From Rhodospirillales bacterium (GTDB lineage: Bacteria > Pseudomonadota > Alphaproteobacteria > Rhodospirillales > UBA2165), in the NCBI GenBank assembly GCA_028823885.1, contig JAPPFK010000056.1, positions 1-50,392 of the forward strand: 50,392 bases of DNA, written 5' to 3'. The notes beneath the pieces were generated by a model. The model had not been told where the DNA came from. It was given only the letters and a program-made list of their open reading frames with translations, and did not search any database. The position numbers were made by a program, and so were the translations under genes. The first letter of the stretch is position 1, and every line of letters starts with the position of its first letter. This document shows, piece after piece, positions 42,361-50,019 of the stretch.

Positions 42361-43242
42361 ATGGACTTCGTCGACATTTATTTCAACCTGTTCACGGTGA
42401 GCCTCGTCCAGGGCGCGATCTTCGCTTTTCCCGCGCTCGCCGTGATGATCCCCTTCCGCATGCTGGGGCTGCCCGACCTGACCTCGGAAGGCGCCTTCCC
42501 CTTCGGCGCGGCGATCGTGGCGACGTTCACGGTTGCGGGCTTCGATCCGGTGGTCAGCCTGTCGGCGGCGGTCCTGTTCGGCTTCGTCGTCGGCGCCGCC
42601 ACCGCGCTGATCCACCTTTACCTGCGGGTGCCCTCGCTGCTCGCCGGAATCATCGTGCTGACCATGCTGTTCAGCATCAATATCCGGGTCATGGGAAAGC
42701 CGAACACCGCGCTGTTCGACAACGATTCCATCTTCACCCTGACGCTCGGCGCCGAAGGGGGCGAGCCATGGACCCAGTTCGCGCTGATCCTCGCCTTGGT
42801 GCTGGCCTTTCTCGCCGTCTTCTACTGGTTCCTCAACACCGAACTCGGCATGGCGCTGCGATGCGTCGGCGCCAACCAGACCATGTCCCGCGCCCAGGGT
42901 ATCCCGACGCACTATTACATCGTCGCCGGGATCGCCATGGCCGGCGGGTTCAGCGCCTTCGGCGGCGCGGTGATGGCCCAGCACCAGGCCTATGCCGACG
43001 TTAACATGGGGGTCGGCGTGCTGATCGTCGGCCTCGCGGCGACGATCCTGGGCGAGACCCTGGTCGGGCGCGGCACCCTGGTCCGCCAGCTTGTGGCTCC
43101 GGTGGTTGGATCGCTGGCCTATTTCCAGGTGGTGGCGGTGGCGCTCGCGCTCGGCCTGAAACCCTCCGACCTCAAGCTGCTCACCGGCCTGTTCGTGCTG
43201 ATCACCCTCGCCACGCCCATCCTGTTGCGCGCGAAACGGTAG
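42361..43242 (+). CDS. ABC transporter permease (LivH/TrpY-like, BPD_transp_2)
   Basis: A 293-residue membrane protein with about eight helices. EAFPFGAA-like GLPDLTSEGAFPFGAAIVATF is the family periplasmic motif near residue 37. LNTELGMALRCVGANQTMSRAQGIPTHYYIVAG near 160 is the ATPase-contact loop. It begins 8 bp after the ATPase stop and completes a binding protein-ATPase-permease importer of the TrpXYZ type. A hairpin at 43243-43293 closes the operon. Confidence 0.94.
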   Translation: MDFVDIYFNLFTVSLVQGAIFAFPALAVMIPFRMLGLPDLTSEGAFPFGAAIVATFTVAGFDPVVSLSAAVLFGFVVGAATALIHLYLRVPSLLAGIIVLTMLFSINIRVMGKPNTALFDNDSIFTLTLGAEGGEPWTQFALILALVLAFLAVFYWFLNTELGMALRCVGANQTMSRAQGIPTHYYIVAGIAMAGGFSAFGGAVMAQHQAYADVNMGVGVLIVGLAATILGETLVGRGTLVRQLVAPVVGSLAYFQVVAVALALGLKPSDLKLLTGLFVLITLATPILLRAKR

Positions 43243-43293
43243 GCCGAGTCCCGGAACGGCATGACTCCGTTCGTTCCGGCCGGGGCCCTCGGC
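43243..43293 (+). terminator. Long hairpin after the ABC importer operon
   Basis: GCCGAG (43243-43248) pairs with CTCGGC (43288-43293), and CCGGAACG (43251-43258) with CGTTCCGG (43272-43279). It begins directly after the permease stop. No U-tract follows. It also marks the border to the AT-richer islet. Confidence 0.65.
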
Positions 43294-43385
43294 GGGTATG
43301 CCCATGTGCGCCCGCGCCGCCGGCTTGCTCTAATCACTTCCTCCAATCCAACCGCTGCTATAATTGGCGTAAGGTGATTCGCTAA

Positions 43386-44030
43386 CTATACAAATGGATT
43401 TGGTTCTTCTGGGAACACCCGCCGCGCTATGAATATGCCCTGCACCGGCACATCAGGGAGTCTCTCGGCCAATACCCGTTTTATCGCCTGAAAATGCCTA
43501 CCATTGGTAAGGACGTCATCGACGATACCAATAAACTCTATCGGTTCGGCAAGTAGATCCTTATCAATTCGGTATGACGCCGCGATCTCACCAATAGACC
43601 GCCTATTTCCCTCGCCCCGCTCGTGGTCGGCTTCAAATGAACCTTCTTGATAAACAATCTCGCGAACATCAACCTCAACACCCGCACGGATGCGACGGCA
43701 AATTGTAGCTATACGGTCATCATACATCGGATCATCTCGAGCTTTGGATGGTGGCACTGGGACCAATGTCGCGCTCTCAAGCCAGTCATTGCGTAGCGCA
43801 TCACTCATCTCATTTGCGCATTGGACGATCGCGCGTTCTTTGTAGCGCCACTCAGGGAGACCTCGCCGATCCATCCCCTTCTTCAAGTTCAAAATAAGAT
43901 TGTTTGTCTCGCCGAAGTCATAGCCGGCGCGGCTGGTGTACTCCCTGAGGAAGAAACACTCATCTTCCTCTGTCATAAAATAGTGATCGCCTAAGTGAGT
44001 CGCATCTAACTTTTGAAACCGGATTGGCAC
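43386..44030 (-). CDS. ComF-like phosphoribosyltransferase-domain protein
   Basis: A 214-residue protein. The PRPP-binding motif reads FIGIVDDVLTNGRHFQAIKRVL near residue 175 (V-D-D-V-x-T-x-G). The flexible-loop part, ATLVPVPPSKARDDPMYDDR near residues 95-115, resembles the VPVPxS segment of ComF. GTG 44030 lies right after the stop codon of the DprA-like gene. A longer frame reaches back inside that gene but is less likely. ComF and DprA are both competence proteins, but here they form one transcript with AT-rich codon use, unlike the flanking genes. Role is either DNA uptake or conflict-related nucleotide chemistry (inference). Confidence 0.8.
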   Translation of the reverse strand: MPIRFQKLDATHLGDHYFMTEEDECFFLREYTSRAGYDFGETNNLILNLKKGMDRRGLPEWRYKERAIVQCANEMSDALRNDWLESATLVPVPPSKARDDPMYDDRIATICRRIRAGVEVDVREIVYQEGSFEADHERGEGNRRSIGEIAASYRIDKDLLAEPIEFIGIVDDVLTNGRHFQAIKRVLAERLPDVPVQGIFIARRVFPEEPNPFV

Positions 44031-44034
44031 GCGT

Positions 44035-44937
44035 CTACAGGTGGCGCCAAATATCTTCCGGGTCCCTAACCCGGATGGCCCCCTTCTCCTCGTATTCGAC
44101 CGGCCATTTAATATCAGCACGCTCGAAGCAAGAGTTTAAGATGAATAGTTTCCGGCCTTGATGTACTGCTGCTCGGGCTTGGGTAAGAGTGCCCGAAGTA
44201 TCAGCGGCTTCAACGATTATTGTCGCTTCTGTTAGCGCACTCATTGTTGCGTTGCGTTCTGGAAAGAATACCCGGTTTGAACGGTAATCTTGCTGACCAT
44301 ATCGAAGCACCGGCACCTGAGAGATAAGTAAGTGATTCTCGGCTATATGCTCCTGTAAACCCGCATTCTCCTTCGGGTAAATTTCTCCTATAGGAGTGCC
44401 AATCACGGCAATCGTTTGACCGCCTGAATCAAGTGCGGCGCGATGCACCGCGGAGTCAATTCCGGTCGCGAGCCCCGAAACAACAACATAATCGTGAGCG
44501 ACAAACATCTTAGCGAGTTTTGCCGCGCGCTGCTTTCCCTCTTCGCTGGGCCTTCGGCTTCCCACGATTGCGACACTAGGTAACTCTGAAAGCTCCCAGA
44601 TGCCTCGATAGTAGAGGAGCTCGACAGGGTATTTTGCGTCCCGCAATTTTGCAGGATACTCGCCAGCATGATGAATGCGCGTGCCGAACCGCCTCACTCC
44701 TTGTTTAGCCAATGTATAGATGACTTCTTTGAAGCGCCGCATCGCTTTACTCGGCTCCACAAAGTCCGACGGCATGGCGAGCGGATCCGCTTCAAGCTTT
44801 TCCGCCATCCGCTTAAAGGTCATACCCTTTTGAAGCCAAATCTCTTCGTAGGCACCTAATTCCAATTGCGGCGAAATCGGTGCAAACGCTGGCCCGTCAT
44901 TATCTTGACTAAGCGCAAGTGGTAGCCCCAGCGTCAT
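44035..44937 (-). CDS. DprA-like (SLOG superfamily) protein
   Basis: A 300-residue protein. The Rossmann-like DprA core includes VAIVGSRRPSEEGKQRAAKLAK near residue 125, YVVVSGLATGIDSAVHRAAL and PKENAGLQEHI. RVFFPERNATMSALTEATIIVEAADTSGTLTQARAAVHQGRKLFIL follows; these match DprA's GSR, SGxAxGID, FPxRN and SGxL motifs. It lacks the DprA C-terminal winged helix, and its first about 100 residues are unlike classical DprA. It is followed by the PRTase gene with a 4-bp gap. Housekeeping DprA is therefore unlikely; it looks like an accessory module with lower GC. Confidence 0.85.
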   Translation of the reverse strand: MTLGLPLALSQDNDGPAFAPISPQLELGAYEEIWLQKGMTFKRMAEKLEADPLAMPSDFVEPSKAMRRFKEVIYTLAKQGVRRFGTRIHHAGEYPAKLRDAKYPVELLYYRGIWELSELPSVAIVGSRRPSEEGKQRAAKLAKMFVAHDYVVVSGLATGIDSAVHRAALDSGGQTIAVIGTPIGEIYPKENAGLQEHIAENHLLISQVPVLRYGQQDYRSNRVFFPERNATMSALTEATIIVEAADTSGTLTQARAAVHQGRKLFILNSCFERADIKWPVEYEEKGAIRVRDPEDIWRHL

Positions 44938-45315
44938 GCAACCTCCCGAAAGAGATCATGGTGGCGAGTCGCGTATATGTCCATAGTTTCTAATGTTCTA
45001 TTTATGTTCCGTTAACGAAAATGTCCAGTTTGGTTGTGAATCCCTTTGAAATTCGCCTAGTATCACGACCTCTAAGAATACATCGCAATGGATACCGAAT
45101 TTTCACCTGACGACCTAGTGCTCCAAATCCACGATTGGGAAGGGATATTCATTAGGCTTGTCCCCAATCGTGATCACACCGGATATCAAATGATGGCATA
45201 GTCGGAGGGCCGGGTACCTACGCCCTGGCGAGGAACCACCAATACTTGCGGCAATGCGGCAATCAATATCTGAGAGCCTCGCACCCAGACCAAAATAATA
45301 GCCGAGGCTCGCCAA
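44938..45315. other. AT-rich gap between DprA-like gene and an unknown gene
   Basis: This 378-bp stretch lies between the divergent DprA-like and unknown genes. It contains ATGTCCATAGTTTCTAATG and TTATGTTCCGTTAACG-like AT-rich sequence likely to hold both promoters. Short frames within it show no protein features I recognise. Confidence 0.5.
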
Positions 45316-46281
45316 ATGACTCCGGCACAGGCGCTACTAAGCAAGGTCGATAGAGTAGACACACAGCCCGCCTCGATAAAGCGGCTGAGCGCTGAGAAAG
45401 CTCTTTCCGATTTCGAGGATCATCTAGACTGGCTACTCGTTCGGCACGTAAAGAAACCACACAATGATCTCTATAGAGCTCAGATGTGTTTTCGGCGCTT
45501 GACCACATTTAGAACTACGGCCGAATTCACGAATTTCTTGAGAACCAACCTCGAGGTCGCAGTCCCACACTTCAAGCAACTCGCGAATGAAATCCGTCGT
45601 GTCAAAGGCAAAACCCACGCCAATTTGATGGCAAACTCTCGGGGTGTGACAGACTACATATTCGACCTAAAAGGAATCTGTGAGCCGCTCGAACAAAAGA
45701 AGAATCCGTCGTATGAGTTTCTCACTGGCGGAAAGTCATATCACACTCATTCGTTCCGGTTATTCTTGGCGAGCCGTGGTTTGGCGTATGGCTCAAAATT
45801 GTTCGACTCTAAAATCAATCTGGAGAGCCGTGTGGCTCAGGTCTTGTCAGTATTTGCGCTTCGACAAGCAATGGAACTCAAGTTCCGCAGGCTAGTGGGA
45901 GTCGAAATACGAAACCAGAAAAATGCGACGCCGAGATTAAGACATGATTTCCACTACGAGTTCATCGTCAACCACCCACATTTTTACAAGTTTGTAGCGG
46001 TCAAATTCGATGTATTAAAAATCATCTACGAGTGGGCCAATGAGGTTGTCCATCAGGCCTACGTGCCGGATATTTGGCAGCTAGATTATGCTCACAGCAT
46101 CTGCGACGGCTTGTTTCGACCTCAAGAGGTGAAACCTGGAAAGGCGTGGTCCATCTACAACGCCGTAGAGATTCGGCAACTAGATCAACTGCGCCAAGAA
46201 TTCGCTGCAGAGTTCTATGCCGAATATCGCCACGGATTTTGGGGTATGTACTGGGAGGATCCGGAGGCAGTTGTGAAATAA
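45316..46281 (+). CDS. Uncharacterised protein in AT-rich islet
   Basis: A 321-residue hydrophilic, helix-rich protein with no signal peptide or membrane segment. I do not recognise a family. Noticeable parts are FEDHLDWLLVRHVKKPHNDLYRAQ and RVAQVLSVFALRQAMELKFRRLVG. The C-terminal region EWANEVVHQAYVPDIWQLDYA has an N-x-x-x-H pattern somewhat like HEPN-type nucleases, but the match is weak. Base composition is clearly lower in GC than the flanks. It is divergent from the DprA-like gene, so the three may be one accessory module. A defence role is only a guess. Confidence 0.7.
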   Translation: MTPAQALLSKVDRVDTQPASIKRLSAEKALSDFEDHLDWLLVRHVKKPHNDLYRAQMCFRRLTTFRTTAEFTNFLRTNLEVAVPHFKQLANEIRRVKGKTHANLMANSRGVTDYIFDLKGICEPLEQKKNPSYEFLTGGKSYHTHSFRLFLASRGLAYGSKLFDSKINLESRVAQVLSVFALRQAMELKFRRLVGVEIRNQKNATPRLRHDFHYEFIVNHPHFYKFVAVKFDVLKIIYEWANEVVHQAYVPDIWQLDYAHSICDGLFRPQEVKPGKAWSIYNAVEIRQLDQLRQEFAAEFYAEYRHGFWGMYWEDPEAVVK

Positions 46282-46528
46282 CCGAATTAAAGCCGCCTTC
46301 ATCAGTAACCGCCGTAGACTTTACTAGCCTCGTTAAACTCCGTAGGCTCATTCCCGCACCAATTCAAGCGTCCCGCTCTGTCGGGTCGCCCGCTGAATAC
46401 AACAGCCCTTGACCCGGCCTGGGGTAGCTCCCCGAGCCTGGCGAATAGGCGGGACTTTCCACACGCTTGGATTGGTGCAACGGCCCGGCGCCTGCTGGGT
46501 CCGCAACGCACCAACGCGGGAGTGGATA
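46282..46528. repeat. Structured non-coding segment with imperfect inverted repeats
   Basis: CACCAATTCAAGCGT at 46357-46371 is the inverse of ACGCTTGGATTGGTG at 46463-46477 with one mismatch. A flanking GTCCCGC/GCGGGAC pair continues the stem after a 7-nt offset. Inside are the smaller hairpins CCCG...CGGG and GGGG-TAGCT-CCCC. No gene is visible. It could be a mobile-element end, a structured RNA or a control element. Confidence 0.45.
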
Positions 46529-46945
46529 ATGTCGCTCAAATTCATTTTGCTGATTCTTGGTTTCCTTATTGTTGGGTCAGCCGTGCCAGCAAATGCCATG
46601 TCGGCTAAGGCCTACGAGGGATTAGAAAAAACAGCGACTATGATTTCTACACCCTATGCCAATGCCAAATCGTGCGGCCTAAAACGGACTGCTAACAAAC
46701 TCTTTGGCCTATTTGGCAAACTGGCAACGATGTGCGGGCCAAGAGAAACACAACTGATTAAGTTAGAGCGTATTCTCGGTAAAGCTAAACCTGACTCGAA
46801 TTGTGACGATTTAGATGCAGTAGAAAGTGTGGCAATTCTGAATATCGGCGTTCTGGAATTACAATTCAGCGTTTTAGACTTGGGTCGTTCCCTTGGAAAT
46901 AGAAAAAGTTGTGAAGAATACTTTGATGAATTAGGTAAAAAGTAA
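46529..46945 (+). CDS. Small secreted protein of unknown function
   Basis: A 138-residue protein with signal peptide MSLKFILLILGFLIVGSAVPANA. The mature part has four cysteines (S-C-G, M-C-G, N-C-D, S-C-E), suggesting two disulfides. I do not recognise a family. ATG 46529 starts the signal peptide; an upstream in-frame start would place 40 unlikely residues in front. It is AT-rich and sits 13 bp from the tRNA. Confidence 0.65.
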   Translation: MSLKFILLILGFLIVGSAVPANAMSAKAYEGLEKTATMISTPYANAKSCGLKRTANKLFGLFGKLATMCGPRETQLIKLERILGKAKPDSNCDDLDAVESVAILNIGVLELQFSVLDLGRSLGNRKSCEEYFDELGKK

Positions 46946-46958
46946 CTCCAAATGTGGC

Positions 46959-47035
46959 CCGTCCGTAGCTCAGGTGGATAGAGCGCGTGATTACTACTCA
47001 CGAGGTTCCGGGTTCGAGCCCCGGCGGGCGGTCCA
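46959..47035 (+). tRNA. tRNA gene with unusual ACT anticodon
   Basis: A complete class I cloverleaf can be drawn. The acceptor stem CCGTCCG (46959-46965) pairs with CGGGCGG (47025-47031, one G-U), and the D-arm is GCTC/GAGC. The anticodon stem is CGTGA/TCACG with loop TTACTAC, and the variable loop is 5 nt. The T-arm is CCGGG/CCCGG, then T73 and encoded CCA. The anticodon (46993-46995) would be ACT, reading AGU. Serine tRNAs need a long variable arm, absent here. C35-U36 would suit arginine tRNAs, but A34 is abnormal. The identity is unresolved. Its place at the end of the AT-rich islet fits an integration site. Confidence 0.75.
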
Positions 47036-47049
47036 TTAGGGAATCGGGT

Positions 47050-47532
47050 GTGGGATTAAAGAAAGAATCAACCACCCGATTCCCGCACTTTATTTGTTGC
47101 GCTCTATTCCTATTACTGTGCGCCCCCGCCCATGCCTCTGACTATCATTGGCCCGTGGTCCGGGTCATTGACGGCGACACGGTGCGGGTCGATGCCAGCG
47201 CAGACATACCGCCGGAACTGGCCTTGCTCTCTGTCCGGCTTCGGGATGTGGACACTCCCGAGACACGGCGGCCTAAGTGCGATAGCGAACTACAAGCCGG
47301 TAGGGCGGCTACCGCATTCGTGAGGCGCAGGATTGCCGAGTCTGACAACATCGTTGTCCGTAATCCTTCCTGGGGCAAATACGGTGGGCGGGTGATAGCC
47401 AATTTGGTCCTAGATGAACGTCCCTTATCGGAAGTTCTTATCGAGACCGGACATGGACATCCCTATTCCGGCGGAAAGCGCCAGGATTGGTGCAAAATCT
47501 TGGGACGGCCTTTGCCCCCGAATTCCGAATAG
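47050..47532 (+). CDS. Secreted thermonuclease-family (SNase-like) nuclease
   Basis: A 160-residue protein with signal peptide FPHFICCALFLLLCAPAHA. The SNase fold is clear: VVRVIDGDTVRV near residue 37, SVRLRDVDTPETRRPKC near 58 with the catalytic Arg and Asp. GRAATAFV, NPSWGKYGGRVIANLVLD and the C-terminal helix follow. GTG 47050 is the likely start; frames starting earlier lie in the tRNA. It degrades extracellular DNA or RNA, which may link to the neighbouring DprA-like uptake-type genes or be incidental. Confidence 0.85.
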   Translation: MGLKKESTTRFPHFICCALFLLLCAPAHASDYHWPVVRVIDGDTVRVDASADIPPELALLSVRLRDVDTPETRRPKCDSELQAGRAATAFVRRRIAESDNIVVRNPSWGKYGGRVIANLVLDERPLSEVLIETGHGHPYSGGKRQDWCKILGRPLPPNSE

Positions 47533-47638
47533 ATATTCCCGGCATTTTCCAATGCCTCAATTATTGGCGGCTCCCCAACCGGATTGTCAATTTGCCGTAC
47601 CGCGGATTCCATAGACCGGACCGTTGTTTATGTATCGG

Positions 47639-48883
47639 CTATTTCCCGGGCCGGCCGTCGTTCCAGATCGCGTCCCGCCACTTCCAGGTAATCAGCGCCG
47701 TGAAGACCAGCCCGACGGCGATGTAGATCAGCGCCATGGTGGTGAAGCCGAACGTATCGATGAGGAAACCGGCCGCCAGCAGGCCCGGCGGGATGCCGTA
47801 GATGGCGAGGATGCGAACCCCCATCACCCGGCCGCGCATGGGCGCGTCCACCATGCCCAGCAGGGCCACCGACATGCTGACCATGGCGAGGGAGTGGAAA
47901 ATGCCGATGATGTAGAGGACGGCGGCGCCCGTGAGTTTGGCGCCGGTGAACGCAAAGACCGTCAGGCACAGGTACCAGGCCACCAGTCCGATCACCATCA
48001 TCCGCGCCGCGCTGCCGTGGCCGCGGGTCCAAGCAATGATCAGCGAGCCGGTCACGGCCCCGAGGCTGAATACCGAAATGATCTGCCCCAGGCCGTTCTC
48101 GTCGATGGCGTAAATCTCCCGGGCGACGAACGGCAGCAGTCCGTGGGTGAACGGAAAGGCGGTCAGGTTCGCGAGGAATGCCAGCCACATGATGGCCAGC
48201 ACCGCCGGCGTGGTCCACACGTAGGAGAAGCCGTCCTTGAGTTCCCGGCCGTAGCTGGCCGGCGGCGGCGCGCCCTCCTCGCCGGCCGGGCGCACCCGGG
48301 AGACGCCGGCGGTGAGCGCCAGTCCGATGAGGAACGTCGCGGTGACGAAAGCGTACGCCACGCCGAGCCCGAGGACGGAGAATAGTCCCGCGCCGGTGAG
48401 CGCGCCGACGATCCGCGAAATGTCCTGGGTCGTCCGGGCGAGGCCCAAGGCGTTGGGCAGGCTGGCCGGCGGCATGGTGTCGGCCACCAGGGCGTTGCGC
48501 ATCACCAGGTCCGACGGCCGCAGGAGCCCGCTCAGGAAGGCGATGAACAGGACGACGGCCGGGGACAGCAGGCCGGTCAGATCGAGGATCATGATGGAGG
48601 CGGCCAGGACGACGAACACGCCGCGCATGGCCAGCATCATGGTCCGCCGGCCGAACCGGTCCCCGAGCACGCCCAGGAACGGCGCGATCAGGGTGCCGAT
48701 GAACTGGAGGGAACCGAACAGGGTCAGGAGGATCACCGACTGGGTCTCGACCAGCACGTACCAGCCGAGAATCAGGGTCTCCATTTCGAAGGCGCCGGTG
48801 GTCGCCAGATCCGCCGGCCACTGGAAGCGGAAACTGCGCTCGCGGAAAGCGACCAGCCAGCCGCCTTTCGATGCGGCGTTCAC
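47639..48883 (-). CDS. Major facilitator superfamily transporter
   Basis: A 414-residue protein with about twelve membrane helices. The MFS loop 2-3 motif is GDRFGRRTMMLAMRG near residue 85, and the central loop is near 200. RLGLARTTQDISRIVGALTGAGLFSVLG belongs to the second half. The DHA/enterobactin-exporter (EntS-like) MFS_3 type is likely. Start is GTG 48883 with GGAAG upstream. Probably a drug or metabolite exporter. GC content is high again here, so the islet has ended. Confidence 0.92.
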   Translation of the reverse strand: MNAASKGGWLVAFRERSFRFQWPADLATTGAFEMETLILGWYVLVETQSVILLTLFGSLQFIGTLIAPFLGVLGDRFGRRTMMLAMRGVFVVLAASIMILDLTGLLSPAVVLFIAFLSGLLRPSDLVMRNALVADTMPPASLPNALGLARTTQDISRIVGALTGAGLFSVLGLGVAYAFVTATFLIGLALTAGVSRVRPAGEEGAPPPASYGRELKDGFSYVWTTPAVLAIMWLAFLANLTAFPFTHGLLPFVAREIYAIDENGLGQIISVFSLGAVTGSLIIAWTRGHGSAARMMVIGLVAWYLCLTVFAFTGAKLTGAAVLYIIGIFHSLAMVSMSVALLGMVDAPMRGRVMGVRILAIYGIPPGLLAAGFLIDTFGFTTMALIYIAVGLVFTALITWKWRDAIWNDGRPGK

Positions 48884-49161
48884 GTCAGGATTTCTTCCGG
48901 CCGCGCGCCGGCCGGCGCTGAGTGAAGGGGAATTTCCTTTTCCAATTCCTTAACCACAGAGACAGTGAGACAGTGAGGATCACCGGGATCGAAACCTCTC
49001 CTCCCAACCTCTGTGCCTCTGTGGTGAATATTCTGGATGCCCCGCACGGAGGCGGGGCATGACGGCTGGAGTATGCCCCAAAAAGAGTGCGTCATACCCC
49101 GGCGCAAGTCCGGGGTATCCGGGGGGCGCAAAAACGGGAATTTCCTGATCGAATACCGACC
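48884..49161. repeat. R1 and R2 dispersed repeats between two transporter genes
   Basis: R1 lies at about 48949-49030 (ACCACAGAGACAGTG...CTCTGTGGTGAAT), and R2 units GGATGCCCCGCACGGAGG...ATGACGG (49036-49065) and GTCATACCCCGGCGC...GGGTATCCGG (49090-49121). The order R1-R2 is the mirror of that at 8.8-9.0 kb. No gene is visible. Confidence 0.78.
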
Positions 49162-50019
49162 CTAGTCCGGCGGGTGGGCGCGGCGCAAAAAGGCGATGTA
49201 GATCAACGCCGTCGCGAACATGATCAGGCTGTAGGTGCCGGCCGGGATCACCGCGAGGCCGCCGCCGAACAGCAGGGTGGCGACCGCAATGGCCAGCGTC
49301 CCGTTCTGCAGGCCGCACTCGATGGAGATGGTCACCCGCTGCGCCGGGCCGCTGGCGAACATCCTGGCCACGTAATAGGCCAGCACCATCATCACCACGT
49401 TGAGCGTCAGCGTCACCAATCCGGCCTGGGCGAAGTAGGAGACGATGTTGTTGCGCTCCTGGAAGATGGCGCCCGCCAATACCAGCACGAACAGGCCCGT
49501 CGAGACGTGCCGGGCAATGGGCTCGAAGCGGAGCGCGAAGCCTTCGGCGAACCGGCGGACCAGCAATCCGATCACCGCCGGCACGGTGACGATGACGAAC
49601 ACGCTGATGGCGGTTTCGGCCACCGAGACCTCCTTGCCGCCCTCGCCCACCAGATAGGCGTGTGCGAACACGACGACGAGGGGGATGGTCACCACGCTCA
49701 GCAGGCTGATGACCGCCGTCAGCGATATGGACAGCGCCACGTCGCCCCGCGCATAGGCGGCGAGCAGGTTGGACGTCACCCCGCCCGGCGCCGCGGCGAT
49801 GATCATCACGCCGAGCGCCAACTCGGGCGGCAGCGGCCAGATGCTCACCAGCGCGAACGCAACCACCGGCAGCAAAATGATCTGGCACGCCGCGCCGACG
49901 AGAAAATCCTTGGGCTGCTTGGCGACCCGGGCGAAATCCCCGAACGTCAGGCCCAAACCCAGCGCGAACATGATGAAAGCGAGCGCCAGCGGCAGCACTA
50001 CGTCTGTCACGATCCCCAT
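49162..50019 (-). CDS. Bile acid:sodium symporter (BASS) family protein
   Basis: A 285-residue membrane protein with nine to ten helices. The family signatures are MIIAAAPGGVTSNLLAAYARGDVALSISLTAV near residue 72-103 and IECGLQNGTLAIAVATLLFGGG near 230, the two crossover helices forming the Na+ and substrate sites. Members carry bile acids, pyruvate, pantothenate or similar anions. AGGGGGCCTTC precedes the ATG. Confidence 0.94.
   Translation of the reverse strand: MGIVTDVVLPLALAFIMFALGLGLTFGDFARVAKQPKDFLVGAACQIILLPVVAFALVSIWPLPPELALGVMIIAAAPGGVTSNLLAAYARGDVALSISLTAVISLLSVVTIPLVVVFAHAYLVGEGGKEVSVAETAISVFVIVTVPAVIGLLVRRFAEGFALRFEPIARHVSTGLFVLVLAGAIFQERNNIVSYFAQAGLVTLTLNVVMMVLAYYVARMFASGPAQRVTISIECGLQNGTLAIAVATLLFGGGLAVIPAGTYSLIMFATALIYIAFLRRAHPPD

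Noticed and set aside
43386-44937. Calling the DprA-like and PRTase genes a standard competence pair
   Set aside because: The C-terminal DprA domain is missing, codon use is foreign, and no other competence genes lie nearby; kept as an open possibility.
45115-45315. Small 66-residue frame upstream of the unknown gene
   Set aside because: No ribosome site and no recognisable sequence, and it overlaps the likely promoter region.
46959-47035. Could the tRNA be tRNA-Sec (selC), given two UGA genes?
   Set aside because: The anticodon is ACT, not TCA, the acceptor stem is 7 bp and the variable arm is short. selC has a long extra arm and an 8-bp acceptor stem.
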